A stretch of DNA of 64,000 nt from SCGC-AG-212-J23 sp036406675 (GCA_036406675.1 DASXAO010000084.1:62001-126000), one strand, 5' to 3'. Shown: positions 1 through 8,298, counted from the stretch's first letter. Numbers and translations are program-made. Notes: a model not told the origin generated them from the sequence alone.

Positions 1-132
1 CAAGCCCCCTTTTGGACTTATGGCCACGCGGCGGCTGACAGGCTGTCTCGCCTTCCCGTCGGCCGGGTGGCGCTAGTGCCCGTTGCACCGGGCAAGTGAT
101 GAACTCTGTGGACGCGAACGCTTAAGGAACTG

Positions 133-858
133 CTACGCCATCCTCTGGCGAACGTAGAGATGGACGTTGGCAGAACCATCGCCAGCAGGAACCTCTTTGA
201 CCTCGAGATAAGCCTGTTGCCGCACAAGCTCACCCAGCTTTTGGCAACCGTAGTTTCGAGAGTCGAATGAAGGGCTGTTCTTGAGAAGCATGGCTCCAAC
301 GGCGGAGAGTGACGCCCACCCGTTCTCTCGCGCAGTCGCGGCGAGCGCAGCCCGAATCATCGGTTCCAAGGGTTCCGTTTCCGACTCGCTTTGGGCCATT
401 GGCACCTGCTGCCGCTCCAGAATCTCGGTGTATACGAACTTGTTGCAGGCCGCTACGAATGCCCGCGGGGTCTTTCGTTCTCCGAACCCATAGACCATCA
501 ACCCGGCTTCGCGAATTCGCGTGGCGAGGCGCGTGAAATCGCTGTCAGAGGACACCAAGCAAAAACCATCGAGATTGCCGGAGTGCAGCAAGTCCATGGC
601 ATCGATGATGAGAGAAGAATCGGTCGAATTCTTCCCTGTCGTATAGCTGAACTGTTGCATAGGCTGGATCGCCATCGTATGCAGAACATCCTTCCAGCCC
701 CTGAGGTTTGCGGTAGTCCAGTCGCCGTATGCGCGTTTTAGGGTGACAGTGCCGTAGCGCGAGATCTCCGCCAACAGCTCATGAACGATCGATGCCTGTG
801 CATTGTCGGCGTCGATTAGGACAGCGAGCCTGTCGTTGTGAGCCGTGCCGTTAGGCAT
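133..858 (-). CDS. NYN-domain (LabA/DUF88-type) protein with C-terminal OST-HTH/LOTUS domain
   Basis: The 241-residue protein opens with an acidic PIN/NYN-type core: IDADN at residues 15-19, an NSTDSS stretch at 77-82 and SSDSDF at 103-108. These acidic residues are typical of the metal-binding site of NYN ribonuclease-like proteins. Residues about 166-235 look like a small winged OST-HTH/LOTUS domain (SLSAVGAMLLKNSP, then a YGCQKLGELV helix), an RNA-binding module commonly fused to NYN. RNA binding or cleavage in the cytoplasm is inferred from the family. The ATG at 858 directly precedes the conserved core; a longer reading frame upstream is only the shadow of the next gene. No partner gene is evident. 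Confidence 0.85.
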   Translation of the reverse strand: MPNGTAHNDRLAVLIDADNAQASIVHELLAEISRYGTVTLKRAYGDWTTANLRGWKDVLHTMAIQPMQQFSYTTGKNSTDSSLIIDAMDLLHSGNLDGFCLVSSDSDFTRLATRIREAGLMVYGFGERKTPRAFVAACNKFVYTEILERQQVPMAQSESETEPLEPMIRAALAATARENGWASLSAVGAMLLKNSPSFDSRNYGCQKLGELVRQQAYLEVKEVPAGDGSANVHLYVRQRMA

Positions 859-866
859 AGCTCCGC

Positions 867-1304
867 CTACACGTAGAGCTGGCGCACGATGGCGTTGCCG
901 GGGTTCGCCGAATCCACCAGCACCTCGACTTCCTGGTTCACGGCGAGCGCCCGCACCTGCTTGTTCTTGTAGACCGTCGCCCACGAGCTCACGCGCCGGC
1001 CGGCGAAGTCGTAGGAAAACTCGAGCCGCCCCCGGTCCCACACGGCGTCGACCCGCGTGATCTGCGCGCGCACGAGCTGGCCGCGCGAGAACAGGCGATG
1101 GATCCGCACGATGCGCCAGGCGACCAGGCCCGCGGCGACGAGCGAGAGCGGAACCGCGACCCTGAGCGCGTCGGCGCCCGTGAAGCCGCCGTCGTGGCGG
1201 AAGAGCATGAGCTGCCCGCTGATCAGCCAGATCACCGGCAGAGACATGAGGCACAGCAGCGCCGGCCAGTCCGTCAATAGGATGCTGAAGATCCGCGGCT
1301 TCAT
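867..1304 (-). CDS. DUF3592-like small membrane protein
   Basis: A 145-residue protein with two hydrophobic segments near residues 8-32 and 48-66, followed by a soluble beta-rich half (about residues 75-145: ARITRVDAVWDRGRLEFSY-like, VNQEVEVLVDSANPGNA). This matches the DUF3592 pattern of a membrane anchor plus a domain that mixes two field values; the ending, with an Asn-Pro in 'SANPGNA', is typical. Function is unknown for the family. It ends 8 bases before the NYN gene starts, so the two may be co-transcribed. Confidence 0.7.
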   Translation of the reverse strand: MKPRIFSILLTDWPALLCLMSLPVIWLISGQLMLFRHDGGFTGADALRVAVPLSLVAAGLVAWRIVRIHRLFSRGQLVRAQITRVDAVWDRGRLEFSYDFAGRRVSSWATVYKNKQVRALAVNQEVEVLVDSANPGNAIVRQLYV

Positions 1305-1390
1305 GCGCTGATTCCGATCGCTTGGATTCTATCGCCCCGCACCGGCATCCGCGGCCGGACTTCCGACGACGGCTGAGCTTCCTGCTTCGG

Positions 1391-1822
1391 TCACCACCAG
1401 GCGTTCTGCCCAAGCACCATCTTGCGGTAGTAGTCCCCATTGGCCAGCGCGCCGTATACCGCCGCCGCCGCGAAGCTGGTGGCGCGCGTAAAGCTGCCGA
1501 GGCCGACCATCACCATGACGGCGTCCACGGCGAGCAAACCGATCAGCGTCAGGAAAAAGAGCGTCAGCCCCTTCCTCCACATGCCCTTGAAGAGGTAGTA
1601 GAGCGGACCGAGGAGGAATGCGAGCACGTTGAAGGACGAGAGCTCCTTTTGTTCCTCGCGCGTGAGGTTCTTGACGTGTGGCAGGCTCGGGCCGCCGGCT
1701 TTGCGCATCACCTTGAACCTGCGCTTCCATTTGTCGGAGACCGACAGGCTGTCGATGTCTGCGACACCGCCCCCGACGTCAACTATTGCCTTGGGTGGGG
1801 CGTACGGATTCTGTGCGCTCAT
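1391..1822 (-). CDS. DUF2628 domain membrane protein
   Basis: 143 residues. The N-terminal half is soluble and charged (SDKWKRRFKVMRKAGG at 29-44, then KNLTREEQKELSSFN), and is followed by hydrophobic stretches near 64-78, 85-108 and 114-127. The 'FNVLAFLLGPLYYLFKGMWRKG' type core at residues 64-85 is the DUF2628 signature of small inner-membrane proteins of unknown function. It has its own ATG, and the 86-base gap to the gene downstream suggests a separate unit. Confidence 0.75.
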   Translation of the reverse strand: MSAQNPYAPPKAIVDVGGGVADIDSLSVSDKWKRRFKVMRKAGGPSLPHVKNLTREEQKELSSFNVLAFLLGPLYYLFKGMWRKGLTLFFLTLIGLLAVDAVMVMVGLGSFTRATSFAAAAVYGALANGDYYRKMVLGQNAWW

Positions 1823-1944
1823 GGTCCTTCGTCCCCCTTCGGGTTGTCGTTATTGAATGGAGCGTGACGCTAGCAGCCGGGGGCCGGCCGGCGCGAGGGC
1901 ATATGCCTCGCGCTATCGCGCCGCGACGGCGCGCTGCGCGCCCG

Positions 1945-2907
1945 TCAGGGCCCGAGCAGCGTTGCGGCGAAAAATTCCTTCACTGCCTTTTGCGCCGCGG
2001 CGTGGGCTTTTTCGTCGTACGCGATGGTCGGGCCGCGCTCGACGCAGGGATCGGCGTAGGTGAAGGGCTGGGCGGTCTTCACGTTGACGATCACGCCGTT
2101 CTTTTGCTCCGCAAGCTGGCAATTTCGCGTCGACTGCGACTTTTCCGCCACGACCGGCGTCTTGAACATGCGCCCGTCGAACACGTGGTGCGCGCCGGGA
2201 TACTCGGTGAGCGCGACATCCGCGCCCTTTGCCTTCAGCCGCTGCACGTACTCGCGGCACGGCGCCACCGGCACGTAGTTGTCGGCGGCGCCGTGGAACA
2301 TACGAACGGGTTTCGGCGAGAAAATCTCGTCGTCGACGAACCGGGTGCCGCACGACGCGTAGAACGGAACGTACGCCGCAAAGTCGAGCCCGGACGCCGG
2401 TCCGTGCATGCGCTGGAAGCGCTTCGCCGCCGCGTAGAGCGCCGCCTGGCCGCCGCGCGAGAAGCCCATCAGCGCGACCCGGCGCGAGTCGATGCGCGGG
2501 TGCTTCTCGAGGATCTCGAGCGCGCGGTAAGCGTCGTAGGTCATCGCCAGCCTGCCGAGCAGCGCCTGGTTGGCGCTGGTGGAGGTGATGCCGCGGCCGG
2601 TGAAGGCGTCGAGCACGAACGTGGCGATGCCCATCTGGTTGAGATCGTTTTCCCAGTCGAGGAGATTGCCGCCGACCCCGCCCGAGCCGTGCAGCAGCAC
2701 GACGGCGGGGAGGCGCTCGCTGCCGGCGCGCGGAATCTTCAGCTGCCCGGCGAGCATCACCGGCTTGGCGTCCTTGCGGCCGTTCAGGAAGTCCTGGTCG
2801 CTCATCGTCACCGATTGGACCGGGTAGACCTCCACCCTCACGATTTGGGCCAGGCACAGCGCCGGAACCAAGGCTGCCGCCGAAAGCACACACGCGATGG
2901 ATTTCAT
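1945..2907 (-). CDS. Secreted dienelactone-hydrolase-family alpha/beta hydrolase
   Basis: A 320-residue alpha/beta hydrolase with a Sec signal peptide (hydrophobic residues 5-20, cleavage likely after CLAQ). The oxyanion-hole motif LLHGSGG is at 71-77, the nucleophile elbow GFSRGG at 148-153 (Ser150), an acidic residue in GAADNYVP near 209, and the catalytic His in PGAHHVF near 240. The order and spacing match the dienelactone hydrolase family, whose periplasmic members are mostly esterases of unknown substrate. An extra Cys pair (SCGT, APCREY, RNCQL and DPCV) suggests disulfides, consistent with export. Substrate not predictable. Confidence 0.82.
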   Translation of the reverse strand: MKSIACVLSAAALVPALCLAQIVRVEVYPVQSVTMSDQDFLNGRKDAKPVMLAGQLKIPRAGSERLPAVVLLHGSGGVGGNLLDWENDLNQMGIATFVLDAFTGRGITSTSANQALLGRLAMTYDAYRALEILEKHPRIDSRRVALMGFSRGGQAALYAAAKRFQRMHGPASGLDFAAYVPFYASCGTRFVDDEIFSPKPVRMFHGAADNYVPVAPCREYVQRLKAKGADVALTEYPGAHHVFDGRMFKTPVVAEKSQSTRNCQLAEQKNGVIVNVKTAQPFTYADPCVERGPTIAYDEKAHAAAQKAVKEFFAATLLGP

Positions 2908-3038
2908 GGACTCGAACTCTACGCCTGCGCCTCGGGTGCGATGTTGCTACGGCGCATATTGCGGTGCACGAATGGGGCGGGAGGCTTGCATGTGGACCGG
3001 ACCGGGCGCAAGATTCCAGGTCCCAGGAGCGAGGAGGC

Positions 3039-3128
3039 ATGGTTACAGATTTCATCGCTTCACCGGCCAAGCGGCTGGAGCACATGCCGGCGACACCGGC
3101 GCGTGTCCTGGAGGCGTTGAAAGCCTGA
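3039..3128 (+). CDS. Possible 29-residue small protein or sRNA body
   Basis: A short reading frame begins with ATG at 3039, seven bases after a strong GAGGAGG ribosome-binding sequence, and ends with TGA at 3126-3128. It is followed 22 bases later by a near-ideal intrinsic terminator. The predicted peptide (MVTDFIASPAKRLEHMPATP...) has no recognised domain. The whole 2908-3180 interval could instead be a noncoding RNA whose 3' end is that terminator. The rest of the 2908-3233 gap holds only the terminator and a repeat. I see the signals, but neither expression nor conservation can be judged here. Confidence 0.35.
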   Translation: MVTDFIASPAKRLEHMPATPARVLEALKA

Positions 3129-3148
3129 GGGATCCCCCCGGGCACTGA

Positions 3149-3177
3149 AGGGGCCGCGCCAGCGGCCCTTTTTTTTT
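3149..3177 (+). terminator. Rho-independent terminator
   Basis: A perfect 7-bp GC stem (GGGCCGC / GCGGCCC, loop GCCA) is followed directly by nine T residues. It points to the plus strand, where the only upstream candidate transcript is the small ORF/sRNA region at about 2908-3128. No longer plus-strand gene precedes it, so its strength is itself evidence for a short transcript. Confidence 0.85.
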
Positions 3178-3192
3178 GCGATCCTGAACTGA

Positions 3193-3256
3193 ATCAGGGA
3201 CAGACCACGTCTTCCCTCCCCGGCGGGGAGAAATTAACTGTGGTCCGTCCCTGACT
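3193..3256. repeat. Inverted pair of the GGGACAGACCACGT repeat
   Basis: The left arm CAGGGACAGACCAC (3195-3208) and right arm GTGGTCCGTCCCTG (3240-3253) are inverted with one mismatch. Nested between them is a second hairpin, CTCCCC-GGC-GGGGAG (3216-3230). The right arm encodes the last residues (SGTDHS) of the minus-strand dehydrogenase, and its TAA (3234-3236) lies in the loop, so the element has replaced that gene's natural 3' end. Confidence 0.85.
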
Positions 3257-4184
3257 TCGCGCTGGCCCACTCCGCGATCTGCCCGAAGCACTCGCCGAAA
3301 TAGAGCTCGAAATTGTCGAACTCGGCCCAGCCGAGGTGCGGCGTGCAAAGCACGTTGGGCATCGCGAGCAGCGGATGGCCCGGCGGCACCGGCTCCTCGT
3401 CGTAGACGTCGAGCGCCGCGAATCCAGGCCTTCCCTGCCTCAGCGAATCCAACAGGGCACCCGGTTCGACAAGCTCGGCGCGCGCGGTGTTGACGAAGAG
3501 CGCGCTCGGCTTCATGCGAGCGAGATCCTCGCGCGTCACGCTGCCGCGCGTCTCGGGCGTGAGGCGCACCTGGAGCGTGAGGACGTCGGACTCCTCGAAG
3601 AGCTGGGCCTTGCTCTTCGCCGCGGCATAGGCAAGCGTCCTGGCTTTGTCCAGGGAAGCGGATCGGCCGAAGACCAGCACTCTCATGCCCATGCCCGCGC
3701 CGGCGGCCGCGACCAGGGATCCGATCGTTCCGAGACCGAGCACGCCGAGCGTGCTGCCGCGCAAGCGGTGCGAGAGCAGCCGGGGCAACTCGCCGCGCTT
3801 CATGCGCTCCGCCTCGGTGGCGATGTTGCGGCGCGAGGCGAGGATCAGCGCGAGAGTGAGCTCGGCGGGGGAAGCCGGCGACGCGTTCGAACCGTGGATC
3901 GTGTCGATGCCGAGGTCCTTGCAGGCAGCGAAGTCGATCACCTTGGAATGGCGGCCGACGAGCGCGAGCAGCTCGAGCTTCGGCAGCCGCTCGAGCAGCG
4001 AGCGGGGAAAAGCGACCCGCTCGCGGATGGCGACGACCACCTGAGCGTCGGCCAGCCGCTCGGCGAGCTCGGCCTCGTCGCGCGCAGGTTCGCGAAACCG
4101 CCGCACTTCGTGCCCGCGCAGCAGCTCGAAGCACTTCAGCCGGTGCACAATATCCTGATAATCGTCGGGGATCGCTATGCGCAT
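3234..4184 (-). CDS. D-2-hydroxyacid dehydrogenase family protein
   Basis: A 316-residue NAD(P)-dependent dehydrogenase of the phosphoglycerate/formate dehydrogenase fold. Near residues 147-155 is the Rossmann motif LGVLGLGTIG. The catalytic triad is visible as Arg in NTARAELV, Glu in DVYDEEP and His in CTPHLGW. Reduction or oxidation of a 2-hydroxy/2-keto acid is expected; the substrate is unknown. The ATG at 4184 (MRIAIPDDYQ) matches the usual family start; an ATG at 4193 would add three residues. The start overlaps that of the divergent Bug gene at 4177, so each promoter must lie inside the neighbour. The last six residues come from an inserted repeat, though the catalytic domain is complete. 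Confidence 0.88.
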   Translation of the reverse strand: MRIAIPDDYQDIVHRLKCFELLRGHEVRRFREPARDEAELAERLADAQVVVAIRERVAFPRSLLERLPKLELLALVGRHSKVIDFAACKDLGIDTIHGSNASPASPAELTLALILASRRNIATEAERMKRGELPRLLSHRLRGSTLGVLGLGTIGSLVAAAGAGMGMRVLVFGRSASLDKARTLAYAAAKSKAQLFEESDVLTLQVRLTPETRGSVTREDLARMKPSALFVNTARAELVEPGALLDSLRQGRPGFAALDVYDEEPVPPGHPLLAMPNVLCTPHLGWAEFDNFELYFGECFGQIAEWASAKSGTDHS

Positions 4185-5148
4185 GGCCGGCATTAGAACG
4201 TATTTGCTCGCGCTGGGAGCCTTGATTTCGCTTCCCGTTGGAGGACAGGGCTACCCGAACAAGCCCGTGCACCTCATCGTGCCGTTCTCCGCCGGCAGCG
4301 CGGTCGATACTCTCGCCCGGATCCCCGGCCAGAAGCTTTCCGAGCTGTGGGGCCAGCAGGTGGTGGTCGGCAACCGCGTCGGCGCCAACACCATCATCGG
4401 CACCGAAGCCGCGGCGAAAGCGCCTCCCGACGGGTACACGCTCGTTCTCACGAACGACGCGGCGCTCGCGACCAACCCCGCGCTCTATCCAAAGCTCCCG
4501 TACAACCCGGTGCGCGATTTCGCTCCCATCGCCCTCGCGGCGTCCATACCGATCGTTCTCGTCGTCAACTCCTCGTTCCCGGCATCGTCGGTGCAGGAGC
4601 TGGTGAGCCAGGCCAAGGCGAATCCGGGAAAGATCAACTACGCCTCGGGCGGCAACGGCAGCGCGCAGCACCTGCCGATGGAGATGTTCAAGCTGGCCGC
4701 GGGCATCGACCTCGTGCACGTGCCGTACAAGGGCCTCGGACCTGCGTTCAACGACGTCGTGGCCGGCCAGGTCCCGGTGATGTTCGCGGGCATCTCCAAC
4801 GTTTTCCCGCACGTGAAGAGCGGCCGCATCCGGGTGCTCGCGATCGGCGGCGCCAAGCGCTCCGCCGCCATGCCCGACGTGCCCACCATGCAGGAGGCGG
4901 GCATCGCCGGCTTCGACTACGCCGCCTGGGCCGGCTTCCTCGCCCCTGCCGGTACGGCGCCCGCGATCGTCGAGAAAGTCAACGCCGACCTCAAGAAAGT
5001 GCTTGGCATGCCCGAGGTGCTGGCCAAGCTGAGCACGCTCGGCTTCGAGGTGTCGCCGGGCACGCCGCAGGAGCTCGGCGCCAAGATCGAGCGCGAGATG
5101 GCGAAGGTGGCGAAAGTGGTGAAGGAAGCCGGCATCCGCGCCGACTGA
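4177..5148 (+). CDS. Bug/TctC-family periplasmic substrate-binding protein (1 of 6)
   Basis: 323 residues with a Sec signal peptide (hydrophobic residues 8-22) and mature start near YPNKPVHLIVPF. The family hallmarks follow in order: FSAGSAVDTLAR, an ENRxGA-like VGNRVGANTIIG, AAKAPPDGYT, YNPVRDFAPI, HVPYKGLGPAFNDVVAGQV and PDVPTMQEAG. Bug proteins bind small carboxylates or related organic acids in the periplasm, usually for a tripartite tricarboxylate transporter; no membrane subunits are nearby. It heads an operon with a cytochrome c (15-base gap) and a Tat-exported ThDP enzyme, so the ligand may be that enzyme's substrate. The family is certain, the ligand is not. Confidence 0.93.
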   Translation: MRMAGIRTYLLALGALISLPVGGQGYPNKPVHLIVPFSAGSAVDTLARIPGQKLSELWGQQVVVGNRVGANTIIGTEAAAKAPPDGYTLVLTNDAALATNPALYPKLPYNPVRDFAPIALAASIPIVLVVNSSFPASSVQELVSQAKANPGKINYASGGNGSAQHLPMEMFKLAAGIDLVHVPYKGLGPAFNDVVAGQVPVMFAGISNVFPHVKSGRIRVLAIGGAKRSAAMPDVPTMQEAGIAGFDYAAWAGFLAPAGTAPAIVEKVNADLKKVLGMPEVLAKLSTLGFEVSPGTPQELGAKIEREMAKVAKVVKEAGIRAD

Positions 5149-5163
5149 GAAGAAAGGACCGAC

Positions 5164-5451
5164 TTGAAAATCGTGACAGTCACCATTTTTCTTCTTGTCT
5201 TAGCGTCGAGCGCGCTGGCGCAACAAAAGCCCAAGCCGGCCGGGTTTCCGGATGCCCCCGGCAAGGAAACGCTGCTCGGGAAGTGCTTCCAGTGCCACGG
5301 ACCGGGCATGTGGATGGATCATCGCCAGGACCGCAAGGGCTGGGAAGGCACGCTCTACCGCATGGTCGGCCGCGGCGCGCTCTGGAGCGAGGAAGACATC
5401 AAGGCGATGGCCGATTACCTCGGCGCCGTCTACGGGAGGAAGTCGCAATGA
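5164..5451 (+). CDS. Small mono-haem cytochrome c, exported
   Basis: A 95-residue protein with a signal peptide (residues 1-19, ending ALAQ) and a single covalent haem motif CFQCH at 41-45. Met66 (YRMVGR) or Met82 (KAMADYL) is a candidate axial ligand. It uses a TTG start placed eight bases after an AAAGGA ribosome-binding site. Its stop overlaps the start of the ThDP enzyme (ATGA), a sign of translational coupling. The likely role is to accept electrons in the periplasm from the neighbouring enzyme, which is inference from order and shared export. Confidence 0.85.
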   Translation: MKIVTVTIFLLVLASSALAQQKPKPAGFPDAPGKETLLGKCFQCHGPGMWMDHRQDRKGWEGTLYRMVGRGALWSEEDIKAMADYLGAVYGRKSQ

Positions 5452-7337
5452 GGGAGCTGGTCGCGCGGTACCTGTCGCGCTCGATCTCGCGGCGGACATT
5501 TCTGAAAGGATTGGCAGGCGCCGGCCTGTCGGCGACCGCGGCGCGGGACGTGCTCGATTCGCTCGTGCCGGCGGTGCAGGCGCAGGAAGCGGCGCGCGTC
5601 GCGCCGGAAGCCGTGAAGGTGGTCGAGGGAAGCGGCGCCATGTGCTTCGCCGAGCAGCTCATCGCCTCGGGCGTGAAATACGTGTTCGGCAACTCGGCGA
5701 GCGAGGACGCGCAGTTCTACGAGGCGCTGGTCGACCGGCCGCAGCTCAAGTACATCCTCACGCCGCACGAAGGCCCGGGCGCGGCGATGGCCGCGGGCTA
5801 CGTCAAGGCCTCGGGCGAGCCGACCATCGTGATGCAGGCAGCGGTGGTCGGGCTGGTGAACGCGATGGGACAGATGTTCAACGCGTTCAAGGAGCAGACG
5901 CCGCTGGTGTTCTACAGCTACCGCACCGACCAGACCGGCCGCGCCGGCCGCGACGGCTTCGAGGAGGTGGCGAACCAGGAAGGCATCGTCGCGCCGCTCG
6001 CCAAGTACTCGTGGCTCGCGCGGCGCGCCGACATGATTCCCGAGACCGTGCGCCGCGCCTTCAAGGCGGCGTGGACGCCGCCGCATGGCCCGACGTACGC
6101 CTCGTGGCATTCGGACCTCAACGACGAGCGCGTGCGCACCGAGGTCATCCTGCGCGAGAAGTTCGATCCGCGCATGCGCGTTCGCCCCAACCCGGGCGAG
6201 GTCGAGCGCGCGGCGAAGCTTCTCGTCGAAGCGCGCATGCCGCTCATGATCGTGGGCGACGAGGTCTACGGCGCGAAAGCGGTGGCCAAGGCGACGAAGC
6301 TCGCCGAGCTCCTCGGCATGCCGGTGACGCAGGCGCGCCAGATCTACGCGAGCTTCCCGGAATCGCATCCGCTGTGGGTCGGCGCGCTGCCGGTCGGCCG
6401 CATCTCGAGCCTCGACTACCCGAAGGATCCCGACGTGGTCATCAACGTCGGCAACAAGCTTCAGCACAACAGCCCCACCCCGATGATCGGCCGCGGCCCG
6501 AAGTTCATCGACATGCGCATCGACAGCTGGAGCATGGGCAACGTGATGAGCACCGAGGTGCCGCTGGTCGCCGACGTGGGCTACGGCCTGGACGATCTCA
6601 TCGCCGCCGTCGAGCAGTCGATCACGCCTTCGTTCAAGGAGAAGGCGGCATCCCGAGCAGGTGAAGTTCGAAAATTTTCCGAAAAGGCAAAAGCACTACG
6701 CGCGCTCGTTTCCAAGAGTCCCGACTGGGACCGCGCGCCCATGATCGCCGACCGCGTCACCTCGGAAGTGGCGCAGTTCGCGGATCGCGACGCGATCATC
6801 GTGCACGAGGCGGGCTCGGTGAACCTGCACGGCTTCAATTTCGACCCGGAGCGCGGGCGCGAGCTCTTCTACTACTACGGCGCCCATCTCGGCTCGGGCG
6901 TCGGCACCGCGGCCGGCGTCAAGCTCGCGCGGCCGGACCGGCAGGTCATCTGCCTGGTCGGCGACGGCTCGTTCGTGTTCGGTCCGACCGCGCTCTGGAA
7001 CATGGCGCGCCTCGAGCTCCCGGTCATCACCGTGGTCTACAACAACCACGCCTACAGCGGGCCGCACAGCCGCGTGATCGAGAAGGTGCCGGGCGGACGC
7101 ATGGTTCAGACCGGCCACTTCTTCCACGACTACCTCGGCAATCCGGACATGAACATGGCGTGGATCGCCAAGGGGTTCGGCGTCGAAGGAGAAGTCGTGG
7201 AGTCGCCGGCTCAGCTCAAGGCCGCGCTCGGGCGCGCCAGGAAGGCGACGTTGGCGGGTAAGCCCTATCTCATCGACGCGCAGGTGGCGCGCGTGGGCGT
7301 CGCTTGGGCCGACAAGCCATGGTTCCCTAAAAAATAG
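5448..7337 (+). CDS. Tat-exported thiamine-diphosphate-dependent enzyme (acetolactate synthase-like)
   Basis: A 629-residue three-domain ThDP enzyme. The N-terminus carries a twin-arginine signal, SRRTFLK at residues 14-20, followed by a hydrophobic segment and AVQAQ. The cofactor-activating Glu is Glu108 in HEGPGAAMAAGY, and the ThDP/Mg motif runs from GDG at 505-507 to NN at 532-533. Family members decarboxylate or ligate 2-keto acids. Tat export means the cofactor is loaded before export and catalysis is periplasmic, which is unusual for this superfamily. Coupled upstream genes are a cytochrome c and a Bug protein, suggesting an oxidative decarboxylase feeding electrons to cytochrome c. 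Its stop TAG lies inside a GGGACAGTCCC palindromic repeat, making the final Lys-Lys repeat-derived. Confidence 0.88.
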   Translation: MRELVARYLSRSISRRTFLKGLAGAGLSATAARDVLDSLVPAVQAQEAARVAPEAVKVVEGSGAMCFAEQLIASGVKYVFGNSASEDAQFYEALVDRPQLKYILTPHEGPGAAMAAGYVKASGEPTIVMQAAVVGLVNAMGQMFNAFKEQTPLVFYSYRTDQTGRAGRDGFEEVANQEGIVAPLAKYSWLARRADMIPETVRRAFKAAWTPPHGPTYASWHSDLNDERVRTEVILREKFDPRMRVRPNPGEVERAAKLLVEARMPLMIVGDEVYGAKAVAKATKLAELLGMPVTQARQIYASFPESHPLWVGALPVGRISSLDYPKDPDVVINVGNKLQHNSPTPMIGRGPKFIDMRIDSWSMGNVMSTEVPLVADVGYGLDDLIAAVEQSITPSFKEKAASRAGEVRKFSEKAKALRALVSKSPDWDRAPMIADRVTSEVAQFADRDAIIVHEAGSVNLHGFNFDPERGRELFYYYGAHLGSGVGTAAGVKLARPDRQVICLVGDGSFVFGPTALWNMARLELPVITVVYNNHAYSGPHSRVIEKVPGGRMVQTGHFFHDYLGNPDMNMAWIAKGFGVEGEVVESPAQLKAALGRARKATLAGKPYLIDAQVARVGVAWADKPWFPKK

Positions 7338-7357
7338 GGACAGTCCCTGTTTTTTTC
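7329..7357. repeat. Palindromic GGGACAGTCCC repeat with A/T tracts
   Basis: An A tract, TAGGGAC, a central A, GTCCCTG and a T tract form an almost perfect 13-bp palindrome. It supplies the stop codon TAG (7335-7337) of the ThDP enzyme and has the shape of a bidirectional intrinsic terminator (GC stem with U tract either way). Confidence 0.85.
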
Positions 7358-7382
7358 TTCCAGCTGAGGGAATTTCGGCGTG

Positions 7383-7417
7383 GGCGCCTGGCGGCGAGCC
7401 GCGTGGCGCCTTCTTTT
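7383..7417 (+). terminator. Hairpin terminator of the Bug-cytochrome-ThDP operon
   Basis: A symmetrical stem, GGCGCC-TG-GCGGC with loop GA and GCCGC-GT-GGCGCC, is followed by TTCTTTTT. It lies 46 bases after the ThDP stop and would end the plus-strand operon. The nearby repeat palindrome at 7329-7357 may act as a second terminator. Confidence 0.7.
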
Positions 7418-7560
7418 TGCTGTGCCGCGAGCGCCGGGGGAGGCACGACGCGGCGCCGGGGCCGAGCGGCCCCCGCCGAAGGGATCCGATCATCCCCGAG
7501 CGGGCGCGCTCGCCCTCCGGCGAATGTCGCTGCCGGGGACGATGGCCGCGAAAAATTCGA

Positions 7561-8298
7561 TCAGAAGCCTTTCAGGTTCTTTCCGGCGAGCTCGCGCAGC
7601 CGCGGCACGTCGAGCAGCGTGATGCCGCGGTAGCCGCTGCGGACGAGCCCCTCGGACTCGAGCCGCCGCAGCTCCGCGTTCGCGCGCGAGCGGCTCGTGC
7701 CGAGCATGCGCGCGAGGTCGGCCTGCGTCATCGGCAGCAACAGCTCGCCGGAACCGGGCTCGATGGCGGGATGAAGGACCAGCAGGCGCCGCACCAGCCG
7801 CTCGCGCAGCGCCGCCACGGTATTGTCGCGCAGCAGCTTGAGCGCGACCACGAGCCGCTGCGACAGCAGCCCGGCGAAATGGCGCCACAGCGGCGGCCGA
7901 TCGTCGAGCAGCTGCATCAGCGCCGCGCCGTCGATCCACGCGACCTCGGTGGCGCCGAAGGCCTGCGCGTCGATGGTTCCGACGCCCTTGCCGACGACCG
8001 CGGCGAGGCCGAAGTAGTTGCCGGGACCGAGCACCGCGAACACGTGCTCGCCGGCATCGGTCTGCGTGCTAATGCGCACCGCGCCGCTTACGATGACCCA
8101 CAGGTGGCCGTCGTAGCTGCCGGCGTTCTCGACCCGTTCGCGGTTGTGCAGCCGCTTGGGTCGCGCGAGCTGCGCCAGGCGATCCAGGTCCCTCGCCGCG
8201 ACGCTGCGGAAGTAGACGCTGCTCTCGAGCGTTCGCCGGATGGCGACGGACTGGCGAGGCCGCGCCAGCGTTGCAATCGAGGCCTCGCGTCCGGACAC
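7561..8298 (-). CDS. Crp/Fnr-family transcriptional regulator
   Basis: 245 residues. An N-terminal cyclic-nucleotide-binding-type beta barrel (about 25-145, with GSYDGHLWVIVSG and GPGNYFGLAAVV) is followed by a long dimer helix and a winged helix-turn-helix at about 190-219 (MTQADLARMLGTSRSRANAEL). The FNR Cys ligands are absent, so it is not an Fe-S oxygen sensor; the effector is unknown. No ATG fits. GTG at 8298 is preferred because it follows the stop of the upstream OmpA gene (8304) with an AGGAG nearby, placing both in one operon. The start could differ by a few codons. Confidence 0.85.
   Translation of the reverse strand: MSGREASIATLARPRQSVAIRRTLESSVYFRSVAARDLDRLAQLARPKRLHNRERVENAGSYDGHLWVIVSGAVRISTQTDAGEHVFAVLGPGNYFGLAAVVGKGVGTIDAQAFGATEVAWIDGAALMQLLDDRPPLWRHFAGLLSQRLVVALKLLRDNTVAALRERLVRRLLVLHPAIEPGSGELLLPMTQADLARMLGTSRSRANAELRRLESEGLVRSGYRGITLLDVPRLRELAGKNLKGF

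Noticed and set aside
1..132. First 132 bases
   Set aside because: Short reading frames only, none with family match or ribosome-binding site; I see no feature here.
4347..5447. Long plus-strand extension before the ThDP enzyme
   Set aside because: It runs through the Bug and cytochrome genes in another frame. The Tat signal and coupled ATG at 5448 fix the start.
7418..7560. GC-rich stretch with several short reading frames before the Crp-type gene
   Set aside because: No frame has a plausible start and domain. It is probably the 3' region between convergent genes.
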